This document shows positions 7,850-16,693 of a stretch of DNA of 64,000 bases, one piece after another. Both the position numbers and the translations under genes were made by a program. Position 1 is the stretch's first letter, and every line of letters begins with the position of its first letter. Under the pieces are notes generated by a model. It had not been told where the DNA came from and did not search any database. It saw only the letters and a program-made list of their open reading frames with translations. The DNA is from JBLMXQ01 sp050257855 (GTDB lineage: Bacteria > Acidobacteriota > Vicinamibacteria > Vicinamibacterales > CAVVIG01): NCBI GenBank assembly GCA_050257855.1, contig JBLMXQ010000032.1:1-64000 (forward strand). Reading direction: 5' to 3'.

Positions 7850-8239
7850 ATGCCTCGATTGACGCGCTGGTCGATCGCGCTGCTGCTCCTGGCTCCGAGT
7901 CTCGCTCACGCACAGAGCGTGACTTCGAGTTCTTCCTCTCCATCGGAGGCGGTGTCGGTCGACCGCGTTCGCGCTGCCCTGCAGACTGAACCATCACGAA
8001 ACCTGGCGACGAACATCTTCGCGCCGACCAGGCCCGACTCCCTGAGTTGGGGTGCCCTTCGATTCGTCCAGCCGGATTCCCCTTCTCAGTTCGTGGCCGT
8101 CCAGGTTCCCATTGGCGCATTCGTCAGCAGCCTTGCACACCGCATGGCTGTTGCACGACACCACCATGCCGAGAGGGCCGCCCACAACGAAGTCGAACAC
8201 GCGTTGGCGGATTTCGAGAGCGCGCGACGGCGAAAGTAG
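7850..8239 (+). CDS. Small exported protein of unknown function
   Basis: A 129-residue protein with a clear Sec signal peptide (MPRLTRWSIALLLLAPSLAHAQS, cleavage after AHA-Q), a Ser-rich linker and a C-terminal half with VAVQVPIGAFVSSLAHR and a charged, His-rich end. I recognise no domain. The frame is open upstream to 7739, but only the start at 7850 puts a signal peptide at the N-terminus. No strong Shine-Dalgarno was seen. Confidence 0.55.
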   Translation: MPRLTRWSIALLLLAPSLAHAQSVTSSSSSPSEAVSVDRVRAALQTEPSRNLATNIFAPTRPDSLSWGALRFVQPDSPSQFVAVQVPIGAFVSSLAHRMAVARHHHAERAAHNEVEHALADFESARRRK

Positions 8240-8324
8240 TTGGAGCCGGGCGGGGACGACACGCCTCGTCGTCCGGGCTGTTCGCAGCAGCCGAGACTGA
8301 TGCCGGAGTGCGCTGCGCGTCCGA

Positions 8325-8831
8325 TCAGCCGCCGTAGTACACCGTGTCGCCCAAATCCTTCAGCCAGCAGATCGCCTCGTCGGCGCGCCCCGCGGGCGCC
8401 TTCCTGACGTGCGCCTCGACGACCTCGGCGACGAACAGCGTGTGATCGCCGCGCCTGACCGCCTCGACGACCCGGCATTCGACGTGCGCGGGCGCCCGCT
8501 CGAGGACCGGCGCCTTCACCACTGCCCCGGGCGCGAAGATCTGGCCGCCAATCGTGTTCCCCTCGACCGACGCCGGCTTGAAGAACGTGAAGGCGAGATC
8601 GGTGTCGCCTTTCGCGATGACGTTGAGGATGAATTCGCCAGACTGATCGATCACCCCGTGCGTCTGCGAGTCGGCCCGGACGCCGACTGCGACGAGCGGC
8701 GGCGTGAACGAGGTCTGCGTGACCCAGTTGACGGTCGCTGCCGTCATCCGTCCGTCCGCGCCGGCGGCGGTCAGCACGTACAGGCCGTAAGGAATCATAC
8801 GGAGCGCGGTCTTCCTTGCGTCTGCATCCAT
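8325..8831 (-). CDS. Flavin reductase-like FMN-binding protein
   Basis: A 168-residue single-domain protein of the flavin-reductase/DIM6-NTAB fold. It has the LRMIPYGLYVLTAAGADGRM opening strand and turn, the AATVNWVTQTSFTPPLVAVGV strand pair that cradles FMN, and the GEFILNVIAKGD segment. These proteins bind FMN and often reduce it with NAD(P)H for a partner oxygenase; no partner is adjacent here. GGAGGTCG lies 6 nt before the ATG. Confidence 0.88.
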   Translation of the reverse strand: MDADARKTALRMIPYGLYVLTAAGADGRMTAATVNWVTQTSFTPPLVAVGVRADSQTHGVIDQSGEFILNVIAKGDTDLAFTFFKPASVEGNTIGGQIFAPGAVVKAPVLERAPAHVECRVVEAVRRGDHTLFVAEVVEAHVRKAPAGRADEAICWLKDLGDTVYYGG

Positions 8832-9154
8832 GATCGACCTCCAGTCAATGGACTCCGCGAGCGTTCAGGCAGGTCTCGCGCCGCGTACGCGAGCATCGGC
8901 CGCACTCGCGTCGGCCGGCATTCGGCACTTCCTGACGAAGAATCATCAGATGATAGCGCGCCGCCGTCTGTCGGCGACGGCCTGAAGGCGGTCCCCGACA
9001 TCCTCGCAGCAGAACCGCGGACGCCGGCCGGCGGCAAACTGCCGGATTTGACAGCCCGACAGCGGAGGGACACAATCTCGACGCCTCCCCGAGAACCGAC
9101 CGACCGACGTGCGCGCAGCGACTGACGGCAGCCATCGAAACCAAAGGGAACACC
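8832..9154. other. Intergenic region with one dispersed-palindrome copy
   Basis: A 323-bp space between divergent genes. At 8976-8996 it holds a slightly degenerate copy of the palindrome also found at 18767, 24633, 51729 and 56513. CACAAT (9069-9074) is a possible -10 for the exported protein at 9155. Nothing else was recognised. Confidence 0.45.
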
Positions 9155-10006
9155 ATGAGGGGCTGGGCAACCTGGGCAGCGTCGATCGTCGTGTCCGCTT
9201 CGACTCTGCAGGCGCAGGCCTCCGGCCCTGCCGCGGTGCTGCCGTCCACGCCGATCGCGGTCACCGCTGACACCCTGCGAACGGAAACGCCGGAGGACGA
9301 ACAGCAGAACCGTCAGCAGGAACTGCGTGACTGGATCAAGGCCTATCGCAAGTTTCGCGACTGGGACGACGTGTGGCGCAACTACGTCTACCCGTTCGGC
9401 AAGCGCAAGCAGTCGCCCGATCCGCCGGAATGGCTCGCGTCCGCCTGCCTGAATCTGGACCGCATCAACCTCTTTCTCGAGGACGACACCTTCGACAAGA
9501 CGCATTTCGTGTCGACTCACCAGGCTCCGACCGCGCTCGATCCGATGCAGACCGGCTGCCTGCTGCTCGAGGAATGGCAGGACGATTACGCCACGGCGCA
9601 GATTCGCCGCGAGATCCGGACGACGCGCGTGTACAGGGACAAACCCAGGCCGCACACCGTGATCTGGGAGCTCGTCAATTTCGACGTGATGTACTCGGCG
9701 ACGTCGGTCGGCTCGCCGGTCAGGGCGCCGGTCGGCGTCCACCTCGGCTTCCCGATCGGAAATCGCGTCCGCCTGTTCGCCGCGCCCGGCGCGATCCTGC
9801 TGTGCGTCGAGGGCTTCAGCAACTGCCGCGCGGCCTACGACTACGGACTGGGCATCCGGCTGTTCGATTTCCGCATGCCCGGGTTCGATCAGCCGGCCTC
9901 CCTGCATCTGAATCTCGCCAAGGCCTGGTTCCTGGGCGCACAAGGCGTCAGCCCGCAGAGCGGCCTCGACATCGCGGGCTTCTCGATCGCGTTCAAGCGG
10001 CGCTGA
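9155..10006 (+). CDS. Exported protein of unknown function
   Basis: A 283-residue protein with a signal peptide ending near SASTLQAQA, an acidic/Gln-rich stretch (EDEQQNRQQELRDW) and a C-terminal half made of alternating short strands and aromatic residues (VGVHLGFPIGNRVRLFAAPG, YDYGLGIRLFDF). That half looks like a beta-rich or small outer-membrane-barrel fold, although the last residues are FKRR rather than a terminal aromatic. AAAGGGAAC precedes the ATG. No family was recognised. Confidence 0.7.
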   Translation: MRGWATWAASIVVSASTLQAQASGPAAVLPSTPIAVTADTLRTETPEDEQQNRQQELRDWIKAYRKFRDWDDVWRNYVYPFGKRKQSPDPPEWLASACLNLDRINLFLEDDTFDKTHFVSTHQAPTALDPMQTGCLLLEEWQDDYATAQIRREIRTTRVYRDKPRPHTVIWELVNFDVMYSATSVGSPVRAPVGVHLGFPIGNRVRLFAAPGAILLCVEGFSNCRAAYDYGLGIRLFDFRMPGFDQPASLHLNLAKAWFLGAQGVSPQSGLDIAGFSIAFKRR

Positions 10007-10023
10007 CCGGCAGCGCGCGGCTT

Positions 10024-10578
10024 TCAGTCGCCACGAGGAGCGCGCCGGCGCGGCGACCTCCGCCGTGCGTGGCGGGCGAGCGCGCGGAACTGCTCGAGCA
10101 TCTCGGCGTAGGAGAAATTCGCGTTGCGGCCGCTCGGATTCGGGAGCACGAACACCTCGGCGCCCTCGAACGGCTCGGTCTGCAGCCCGCACGCGACCGG
10201 CGCGCCCCGTCGGCCGCTCACCTCCCGGTAGATCGTCACGCCGACGAACGCCACGATCGGCGGCCTGAAGCGGCGCACCTTCCGCCGCAGCACCCTGGCG
10301 CCCGCCACGTACTCCGACGGCTTCAGGCTGTCCATCCCGGGCGTCGGCCGGGCGATCACGTTCGTGATCCCGAGACCCCACTCGGGCAGCCGGTCGTCGT
10401 CTTCGGGGCGAAGGGGCTCGGGAACCAGGCGCGACTCGAACAGGAGCTTCCAGAACCGGTTCGAATAGCCGGCGAAGTGATGGCCGATCTGCGCGGAACG
10501 GATGCCGGGATTGATGCCCACGAACAGCACGCGCACGCCGGGTGCAATCCGATCCTTCAGTGGATACAATCGCGGCAT
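10024..10578 (-). CDS. mug: G/U mismatch-specific uracil-DNA glycosylase (Mug family)
   Basis: Removes uracil or thymine mispaired with G by base flipping. Of the 184 residues, VLFVGINPGIRSAQIGHHFA (about 21-40) is the family motif 1 with the catalytic Asn of GINPG, and VLPNPSGRNAN (about 150) is the second active-site motif that wedges the DNA. The Arg-rich C-terminus (RRRSPRRRAPRG) may bind DNA. The start at 10578 shares CATG with the divergent EVE gene. No ribosome site is visible, so translation is probably leaderless, or the true start is a little further in. Confidence 0.88.
   Translation of the reverse strand: MPRLYPLKDRIAPGVRVLFVGINPGIRSAQIGHHFAGYSNRFWKLLFESRLVPEPLRPEDDDRLPEWGLGITNVIARPTPGMDSLKPSEYVAGARVLRRKVRRFRPPIVAFVGVTIYREVSGRRGAPVACGLQTEPFEGAEVFVLPNPSGRNANFSYAEMLEQFRALARHARRRSPRRRAPRGD
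10565..10570 (+). promoter_or_regulatory. -10 element of EVE gene (leaderless)
   Basis: TACAAT ends 6 nt before the ATG at 10577, so the predicted transcript starts at the initiation codon. No Shine-Dalgarno and no good -35 (GTGCAA region near 10542) are visible. The element lies inside the first codons of the divergent mug gene. Confidence 0.5.
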
Positions 10579-10972
10579 GAACTGGCTCTTCAAGGAAGAA
10601 CCGACACACTACAGCTACGACGACCTGGTCGGGGACGGTCGCACGGCCTGGAGCGGAGTGAAGAACCCGCTCGCCCAGAAGCATCTTCGCGGCGTGCGCA
10701 AGGGCGACCGCATCCTGTACTATCACACGGGGAACGAAAAGGCGGTCGTCGGAATCGCAAAGGCGCTCTCCGACGCCTATCCCGATCCGAAGGACAAGAG
10801 CGGCAAGATGGTCGTCGTCGACGTCGGCCCGGTGAAGAAGCTGGCCCGGCCCGTCACGCTGGCCGCGGTCAAAGCCGACCCCGCGTTCGAGTCGTTCCCG
10901 CTCGTCAGGATCTCACGGCTGTCGGTGATGCCGGTCAGCGACGCGGAGTGGGATCGAATCGTTTCGCTGTGA
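10577..10972 (+). CDS. EVE domain-containing protein
   Basis: A 131-residue protein made of a single EVE domain, the PUA-like fold that recognises modified bases in DNA or RNA (relatives of human THYN1). Visible hallmarks are MNWLFKEEPTHYSYDDL at the start, TAWSGVKNPLAQKHLR (the W-x-GVxN motif), KGDRILYYHTGNEKAVVGIA and a final SVMPVSDAEWDRI. Its divergence from a base-excision glycosylase is suggestive for nucleic-acid base recognition, but that link is inference. Normal length for the family. Confidence 0.92.
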   Translation: MNWLFKEEPTHYSYDDLVGDGRTAWSGVKNPLAQKHLRGVRKGDRILYYHTGNEKAVVGIAKALSDAYPDPKDKSGKMVVVDVGPVKKLARPVTLAAVKADPAFESFPLVRISRLSVMPVSDAEWDRIVSL

Positions 10973-11010
10973 ATCCGTCCGGAGCGGCGGCGGTTCCGTC
11001 CGCGCGCGAA

Positions 11011-12186
11011 TCATGATCGGGCCCGGCGGCCTTTCGATTCCGCGCTCGCCAGCACGACCATCGCGACGACGGTCGCCGGCGCCCACGCGGTGAGCAGATT
11101 CGTGAACCCCAGTCGCTCGTAGACGAACCCGCCGAGCGCCGGCCCGCCAAGCAGCCCCGCGCCCCAGGCGAAGTTGTAGAGGCCGTACGAGACCCCGTAC
11201 GACTCGATGCCCGCGTCGGACGTGGCCTCCGCCATGTACGCGAGGGAGGGCGTGATCACGAGCGCCACCGTCGCGGCCTGGAGCGTGTAGAGGACGACGC
11301 CGGACTCGAAGCTCCACATGCGGCCGAGCGCCGGCAGCATGGTGCCGGCGAGGAGCAGCCCGATCATCGTCAGACGCCGCGCGCCGAAGCGGTCGGCCAG
11401 CCGTCCGTAGATCGGATTGAGCGCGGCCATCGCGACGGCCGCGATTCCGAAGAGTACCCCGAGCCTGGCGGGGCCAATCCCGAGGTCGCCTTCGAGGTGC
11501 AGCGCCATCACCGGCTCGAGCATGGAGATCGTCGCCGACGCCATGGCGACGGCCGCCGTGCATGCGGCAACGGCGGGCGTCCGCAGGACGATCCGGAACG
11601 GCACGCGGTCGCGATCGGCGTGTTCGCCGGGCAGCTGCAGCCACGCGAACGCCGCGGCCGCGCACGCCGCCATTGCGGCCACGCAGACGAACGGCAGCCG
11701 CATTCCGCCGATCTCGTACAGCCAGCCGCCGAACGACGGCCCGATCATGAATGCGAAGCTCGTGCCCGACATGACGATGCCGGTTGCGCGACCGCGCTCC
11801 TGGGGGCCGTAGAGGTCGGCGAGCAGCGCGAAGCCGACGACCCACGTGACCGCATCGGCCGCCCCCTGCACGAGGCGCGCGACGAACAGCGCGGGCAGCC
11901 CCCCGGCGAAGGCGAACAGCAGGGTCGCGACCGCCAGCGCCGAGAGCCCGCCGACCAGCGGCGGTTTGCGGCCGACGCGATCGGAGACGGCGCCCATCGG
12001 CACCGACACCGCCAGCAGCGTGACGCCGAAGGACGCAAACAGGAGTCCGACGACGGTCGCCGAGGCGCCGAGGCGCCGGCTCAGATCCGGCAGCACCGGC
12101 ACCGCGACGGAATACGCGACGATGTCGGTGAAGGTGGCGAGCGTGATCAGCGCGAGGGCGGTCGACCGCCGGCTGCGGAGCGACAT
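11011..12186 (-). CDS. Major facilitator superfamily transporter
   Basis: A 391-residue protein with 12 predicted membrane helices. The MFS signature in the loop between helices 2 and 3 is MGAVSDRVGRKPPLVGG (about 65-81). Helix 1 carries TDIVAYSVAVPVLPDL, and a second-half loop, YGRLADRFGARRL, echoes the signature, as expected from the internal duplication. This layout is closest to drug/H+ antiporters of the DHA1 type, but the substrate cannot be told. It is followed 25 nt upstream on the same strand by glgB. Confidence 0.9.
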   Translation of the reverse strand: MSLRSRRSTALALITLATFTDIVAYSVAVPVLPDLSRRLGASATVVGLLFASFGVTLLAVSVPMGAVSDRVGRKPPLVGGLSALAVATLLFAFAGGLPALFVARLVQGAADAVTWVVGFALLADLYGPQERGRATGIVMSGTSFAFMIGPSFGGWLYEIGGMRLPFVCVAAMAACAAAAFAWLQLPGEHADRDRVPFRIVLRTPAVAACTAAVAMASATISMLEPVMALHLEGDLGIGPARLGVLFGIAAVAMAALNPIYGRLADRFGARRLTMIGLLLAGTMLPALGRMWSFESGVVLYTLQAATVALVITPSLAYMAEATSDAGIESYGVSYGLYNFAWGAGLLGGPALGGFVYERLGFTNLLTAWAPATVVAMVVLASAESKGRRARS

Positions 12187-12211
12187 GGCAAGGCGACAGC
12201 GGCTGGAGTCG

Positions 12212-14431
12212 CTACGTTCTCTTCAGCAGGAGGCACCCGAGTGGAGGGACCGTCAGGCTGAGCGAATGCTGGAAGCCGTGCGCCGGGATCGGCTCGGATC
12301 CGACGCCGCCGCCGTTGCCGACGTTGCTGCCGCCGTACAGGGCCGCGTCGCTGTTCAGCAGCTCCTTGTACCACCCGGGCTCCGGCACGCCGATGCGGTA
12401 CTCCTCGCGGGGCACGGGTGTGAAGTTCAGCACGGCGGCGACGAACTCGCGGCGATCGCTTCCGAACCGCAGGAACGACACGACGCTGTTCTCGTTGTCG
12501 TTGCAGTCGATCCAGCGGAAGGTCTCCGGATCGAAGTCCGCGGCGTACAGGGCGGGCTCCGATCGGTACAGCGCGGCGACATCCTGCACCCAGCGGCGGA
12601 TGCCCTGGTGCGGCAGGTCGTCGAGCAGGTGCCAGTCGAGGCTCGTGTCGTGGCTCCACTCGCGCCACTGGCCGAACTCGCAGCCCATGAAGAGCAGCTT
12701 CTTCCCCGGGTGCGCGAACATGTAGCCATACAGCGTGCGCAGCGTCGCGCATTTCTGCCACGCGTCGCCCGGGATCTTGTCGAGCATCGCGCGCTTGCCG
12801 TGCACCACCTCGTCGTGCGAAAACGGCAGGATGAAGTTCTCGGTGTACGCATACAGCATCGAGAACGTCAGCAGGGTGTGATGCCACCGGCGGTGGACCG
12901 GATCCTCTGCCACGTACTCCAGGATGTCGTGCATCCACCCCATGTTCCACTTGTAGCTGAACCCGAGGCCGCCGAGATAGACCGGGCGGCTCACGCCGGT
13001 GAACGCGGTCGACTCTTCCGCCGCGGTGATCGTGCCCGGCTGCCGCCCGTGCGTCAGCATGTTCAGCTGCTGCAGGAACGCGATCGCCTCGAGGTTCTCG
13101 CGCCCGCCGAACCGGTTGGGAATCCACTCGCCTTCCCCGCGCGAGTAGTCCAGGTAGAGCATCGACGCCACCGCGTCCACACGGAGCCCGTCGACGTGAT
13201 ATTCCTCGAGCCAGAAGAGCGCGTTCGACAGCAGGAACGTGCGCACTTCGTTCCGGCCGTAGTTGAAGATCAGCGTGCCCCAGTCCCGGTGCTCGCCCTG
13301 GCGCGGATCGGCGTGCTCGTACAGCGCCGTTCCGTCGAACCGGGCGAGGCCGTGCTCGTCCTTCGGGAAATGGCCCGGGACCCAGTCGAGGATGACGCCG
13401 AGGCCCGCTGCGTGACAGGCATCGACGAAGAACTTGAAGTCCTCCGGCGGTCCGAACCGGCTCGTCGGCGCGAAGAACCCGAGCACCTGATATCCCCACG
13501 ACCCGGAAAACGGGTGCTCCATCACCGGAAGCAGCTCGATGTGCGTGAAGCCGAGATCCCTGACGTACGGAACGAGGCGGCCCGCCATCTCACGATACGT
13601 CAGAGACCGTTCGCCGTCCTCCGGGACGCGCGCCCACGATCCGAGGTGCACCTCGTAGATGGCCATCGGCCGCTCGAACCAGCCGGCCTGTTCCGCGCGC
13701 GACTGCATCCACGCCTGGTCGCGCCATCGGTACCCCGAGATGTCGCGGACGACGGAAGCCGAAAGCGGCGGCACCTCGAACGCGACGCCGTAAGGGTCCG
13801 ACTTCTTCAGGATGTCGCCGCTCTGCGTCCGGATCTCGTACTTGTACTTCTCGCCGTCGGCGAGATCGGGCACGAAGATCTCCCAGATGCCGGAGTCGGC
13901 GAGGAGCCGCATCGGGTGCACGCGCCCGTCCCAGGCGTTGAAGTCGCCGATGACGCTGACCCTCGCCGCGTTGGGCGCCCACACCGCGAAGTGCACGCCG
14001 GTCGTCGAGCCGACAGCGATCCGGTGCGCCCCGAGCTTTTCGTACGCGCGATAGTGAGTGCCCTCGCCGAGCAGGTGCACGTCGTGGTCGGTCAGCACGC
14101 GCCCGTAGCGGTACGGGTCGTCGAGTTCGAGGACGCGGTTGCCGGAATAGGTGATTCTCAGGCGGTAGTCGAGTGCGGTCGGCTGGCGGGGATCGCCAGG
14201 CGCGTCGACCTCGAAGACGCCGGCCGGCCCGCGCCGGGACATCGGGCGCAGCCCGCCGCCCGGTCCGAGCCGGAGCTCGACGGCGCGCGCGGCGGGCTGA
14301 TAGACGCGCACGACCAGTCGCAGCCCGGACTGGTCGGCGTGCGGGCCGAGCACGGCGAACGGGTCGTGGTTGCGTCCCTCGGCCAGCCCGGCCAGCGCCT
14401 GTTCGACGGCACTCGTTTCGGATTGAGGCAT
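12212..14431 (-). CDS. glgB: 1,4-alpha-glucan branching enzyme
   Basis: GlgB cuts an alpha-1,4 glucan and rejoins it by an alpha-1,6 bond, forming glycogen branches. The 739 residues match the long GlgB type: an extra N-terminal module, a CBM48 (VHFAVWAPNAARVSVIGDFN), a GH13 barrel with WGYQVLGFFAPTSRFG and LDWVPGHFPKDEHGL, and a C-terminal beta domain. Catalytic residues are visible: nucleophile Asp in GLRVDAVASM (about 418), acid/base Glu in AAEESTAF (about 471) and the stabilising Asp in LPFSHDEVVHG. With the GH15 enzyme at 24.7 kb it implies glycogen metabolism. Confidence 0.97.
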   Translation of the reverse strand: MPQSETSAVEQALAGLAEGRNHDPFAVLGPHADQSGLRLVVRVYQPAARAVELRLGPGGGLRPMSRRGPAGVFEVDAPGDPRQPTALDYRLRITYSGNRVLELDDPYRYGRVLTDHDVHLLGEGTHYRAYEKLGAHRIAVGSTTGVHFAVWAPNAARVSVIGDFNAWDGRVHPMRLLADSGIWEIFVPDLADGEKYKYEIRTQSGDILKKSDPYGVAFEVPPLSASVVRDISGYRWRDQAWMQSRAEQAGWFERPMAIYEVHLGSWARVPEDGERSLTYREMAGRLVPYVRDLGFTHIELLPVMEHPFSGSWGYQVLGFFAPTSRFGPPEDFKFFVDACHAAGLGVILDWVPGHFPKDEHGLARFDGTALYEHADPRQGEHRDWGTLIFNYGRNEVRTFLLSNALFWLEEYHVDGLRVDAVASMLYLDYSRGEGEWIPNRFGGRENLEAIAFLQQLNMLTHGRQPGTITAAEESTAFTGVSRPVYLGGLGFSYKWNMGWMHDILEYVAEDPVHRRWHHTLLTFSMLYAYTENFILPFSHDEVVHGKRAMLDKIPGDAWQKCATLRTLYGYMFAHPGKKLLFMGCEFGQWREWSHDTSLDWHLLDDLPHQGIRRWVQDVAALYRSEPALYAADFDPETFRWIDCNDNENSVVSFLRFGSDRREFVAAVLNFTPVPREEYRIGVPEPGWYKELLNSDAALYGGSNVGNGGGVGSEPIPAHGFQHSLSLTVPPLGCLLLKRT

Positions 14432-14548
14432 TCCTCGTCTGCAGCAAATCAGACGCCCGATCAGTGTTTCGGGCGGGACGTGGTCAGGGTGCAGGGCGGA
14501 CCGGATCCGGGAGAACCCGGCCCGCGGCCTGCATCCACGGGACCGGCC

Positions 14549-15193
14549 CTACTCGATCGTCGCGGTCTTGATGTAGTCCAGCTTGGGAAACGACGCGTTC
14601 AGATACGTGTTCCCTTTCGACTGGATCTCGCCCTGATTCGGTTTTTCGCCGTACTGGGCGTTGATCTTGTCGACGACGTCCATGCCCGAGACGATCTGGC
14701 CGAAAGGCGCGAAGCCCTGCCGGTCGAGCCCGCCGTTGTCCTTGAAGTTGATGAACACCTGCGTCGTCCGGGTGTTCGGACCGGCTGTCGCAAACGTGAT
14801 GGTGCCGCGCTTGTTCGTCTCCTTCACCGGATCGTCCGTGACGTTGGCCTGCCGCCAGTGTTCCTGCACGGCCGGGTTGCCGTTGATGCCGAACTGCACC
14901 ATGAAGTTCGGCACGACGCGGAAGAAGCGGCAGCCGTCGTAGAACCCGTTCTTCACGAGGTTGTAGAAGCGGTCGGCGCCCTTCGGCGCCCACGCGCGAT
15001 GGACCTCGACGACGAAGATCCCGGCCGAGGTGTCGAACTTCGCCTTGTAGGTCTCGGGCGCCTTCTCGGTCAGCGCCGAAGGATTCTGCAGCTTCGCCGC
15101 CTTCGCGAGATTCGGCTTCGCCGCCTGCGCGGACGCCAGCGTCGCGGACGCGAGCACCAGCGCCGCCGTGGTCACGATCGAACGAAAGGTCAT
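14549..15193 (-). CDS. Exported cyclophilin-type peptidyl-prolyl isomerase
   Basis: A 214-residue protein with a signal peptide (VTTAALVLASATLASAQA) and a cyclophilin domain from about residue 50. Motifs are FYDGCRFFRVVPNFMVQFG (catalytic Arg of FFRV and the MVQFG loop), RGTITFATAGPNTRTTQVFINF and the FGQIVSGMDVVDKI end. Probably a periplasmic folding factor for cis-trans proline isomerisation. The canonical A-x-N-T-Q loop is kept in a variant form (NTRTTQ). It lies 15 nt downstream of the amidase gene, so co-transcription is likely. Confidence 0.93.
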   Translation of the reverse strand: MTFRSIVTTAALVLASATLASAQAAKPNLAKAAKLQNPSALTEKAPETYKAKFDTSAGIFVVEVHRAWAPKGADRFYNLVKNGFYDGCRFFRVVPNFMVQFGINGNPAVQEHWRQANVTDDPVKETNKRGTITFATAGPNTRTTQVFINFKDNGGLDRQGFAPFGQIVSGMDVVDKINAQYGEKPNQGEIQSKGNTYLNASFPKLDYIKTATIE

Positions 15194-15208
15194 ATGCGTT
15201 TCTCCTGG

Positions 15209-16693
15209 TTACAGCCGCTCGTAGAAGTCGACCGGCTCCGCCGCGGGCGCCGTCGCCGGTCGTTCCGTCATCGACGGATGCTTCGTGTGCCAGTCGGTTG
15301 CCTTCTGATACGCGCGGCCGATCGCGACGAGCCTGGCTTCGCTGAAAGGACCGCCCATGACCTGCATCGACGTCGGCAGCCCGTGGGGGCCGAAGCCGTT
15401 CATCAGCGCTAGCGCCGGCACGCCCAGCGCGTTGCCGGTGGGGACGAGCGACACGCCCGGCGGCGGTCCCGGCGGCCGCCCGCCCGCGCGGCCGCGACCG
15501 GCGAACGCCCGATCGAAATCCTCGCCGATCGGCGGCGCCACCGACCCGTTCGGGGCGATGAGCGCGTCGTATCGCTTCCAGACCGGCACCCAGGCGTCCT
15601 GCAGCTTCCGCCGCGCGCGCATCGCGTCGATGTAGTCCACGGCGAGCGTCATCATCGCAGTGTCGCCGCCGACGCGATCGTTCAGGTTCTGCAGCTCCTT
15701 CGTGCGCCCGCTCAGGATGAGATCGCGGAACGCCGCCGCGCCTTCCGCGCCGATGATCGGGCCGGTCACCATCGGGGACGCCGGCAGCTCCACGTCGTGC
15801 GCGATCTCGGCGAACGGCTCGAGCGCCTTCAGCGCGGCCGCGAAGTTGGCGCGGACCTCCGGCAGCCCGGCGTCGGCCGCGCCTTTCGGCACGCCGAGGC
15901 GGAACTTGCGGCCTGCGCCCCGAACTGGAGCTGGATAGACGAACCGCTCGGAGGCCGAGGTCGGATCGAGCGGATCGCGGCCGGCAATCGCCGCCAGCAC
16001 CAGCCCGCAGTCGTGCGCCGCGCGGCACATCGGGCCCAGCTTGTCGAGCGTCCAGCTGAGCGCCATGGCGCCGTGGCGGCTGACGCGGCCGTAGGTCGGG
16101 CGCAGGCCGGACAGGCCGCAGGATCCGGACGGATTCAGGATCGATCCGGAGGTCTCCGATCCGATCGCGAACGCGACCAGACCCGCGGCCGTCGCGGCGC
16201 CCGGGCCGCTCGAGGATCCGCCGCTCCAGTACGCGGTGTTCCACGGCGTCTTGCACGGCCCGGTGAACGACGCGTCCGGGCTGTTGTAGCCGAGCCCGCC
16301 CGCGAGCTCGATCATCGCCAGCTTCGCCACGAGCACGCCGCCGGCCTTCTGCAGCCGCGCCACGACCGTCGAGTCGTAATCGAAGACCTGGTTCCGGTAC
16401 GGCGCCGCGCCCCAGGTCGTCGGAATGTTCCTGGTCGCGAGCAGATCCTTGACGCCGTACGGAATGCCGTGCAGCGGGCCCCGGTAGCGCCCGGCGGCGA
16501 TCTCCCGCTCCGCCGCCCGCGCTTCCTCGAGCGCGCGGTCGCGCGTGATCGTCACCACCGCGTTCAGCTGCGGGCCGATCCGCTCGAGGCGGGAGAGATA
16601 GGCGTTGGCGAGCTCGACCGGCGAGATCTTCTTCGTGCGGACGAGGCGCGCGAGCTCGCCGACCGGCAGGAAGACGGTCGCTTCGTCGATCAT
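15209..16693 (-). CDS. Amidase signature family hydrolase
   Basis: A 494-residue amidase-signature enzyme. The Lys-cisSer-Ser triad is readable: Lys near 82 in GVKDLL, the Ser-rich Gly loop YWSGGSSSGPGAATAAG (about 156-171) and the nucleophile in IGSETSGSI (about 184). GatA shares these motifs, but the lack of gatB/gatC neighbours and the Gly/Pro insertion (GGRPPGPPPG) favour a general amide hydrolase. It overlaps the Tat-signal gene at its start (ATGA), which ties the two together. The substrate is unknown. Confidence 0.88.
   Translation of the reverse strand: MIDEATVFLPVGELARLVRTKKISPVELANAYLSRLERIGPQLNAVVTITRDRALEEARAAEREIAAGRYRGPLHGIPYGVKDLLATRNIPTTWGAAPYRNQVFDYDSTVVARLQKAGGVLVAKLAMIELAGGLGYNSPDASFTGPCKTPWNTAYWSGGSSSGPGAATAAGLVAFAIGSETSGSILNPSGSCGLSGLRPTYGRVSRHGAMALSWTLDKLGPMCRAAHDCGLVLAAIAGRDPLDPTSASERFVYPAPVRGAGRKFRLGVPKGAADAGLPEVRANFAAALKALEPFAEIAHDVELPASPMVTGPIIGAEGAAAFRDLILSGRTKELQNLNDRVGGDTAMMTLAVDYIDAMRARRKLQDAWVPVWKRYDALIAPNGSVAPPIGEDFDRAFAGRGRAGGRPPGPPPGVSLVPTGNALGVPALALMNGFGPHGLPTSMQVMGGPFSEARLVAIGRAYQKATDWHTKHPSMTERPATAPAAEPVDFYERL

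Noticed and set aside
11846..15412. A very long open frame on the plus strand (more than 1100 codons).
   Set aside because: It runs antisense to glgB, MFS and cyclophilin genes in a high-GC sequence. Its translation is low-complexity Arg/Glu/His-rich with no domain, while the minus-strand frames have full family motifs.
15209..16693. Call as GatA, the glutamyl-tRNA amidotransferase subunit.
   Set aside because: No gatB or gatC nearby and a Gly/Pro-rich insertion not typical of GatA; neighbours are a Tat protein and a cyclophilin.
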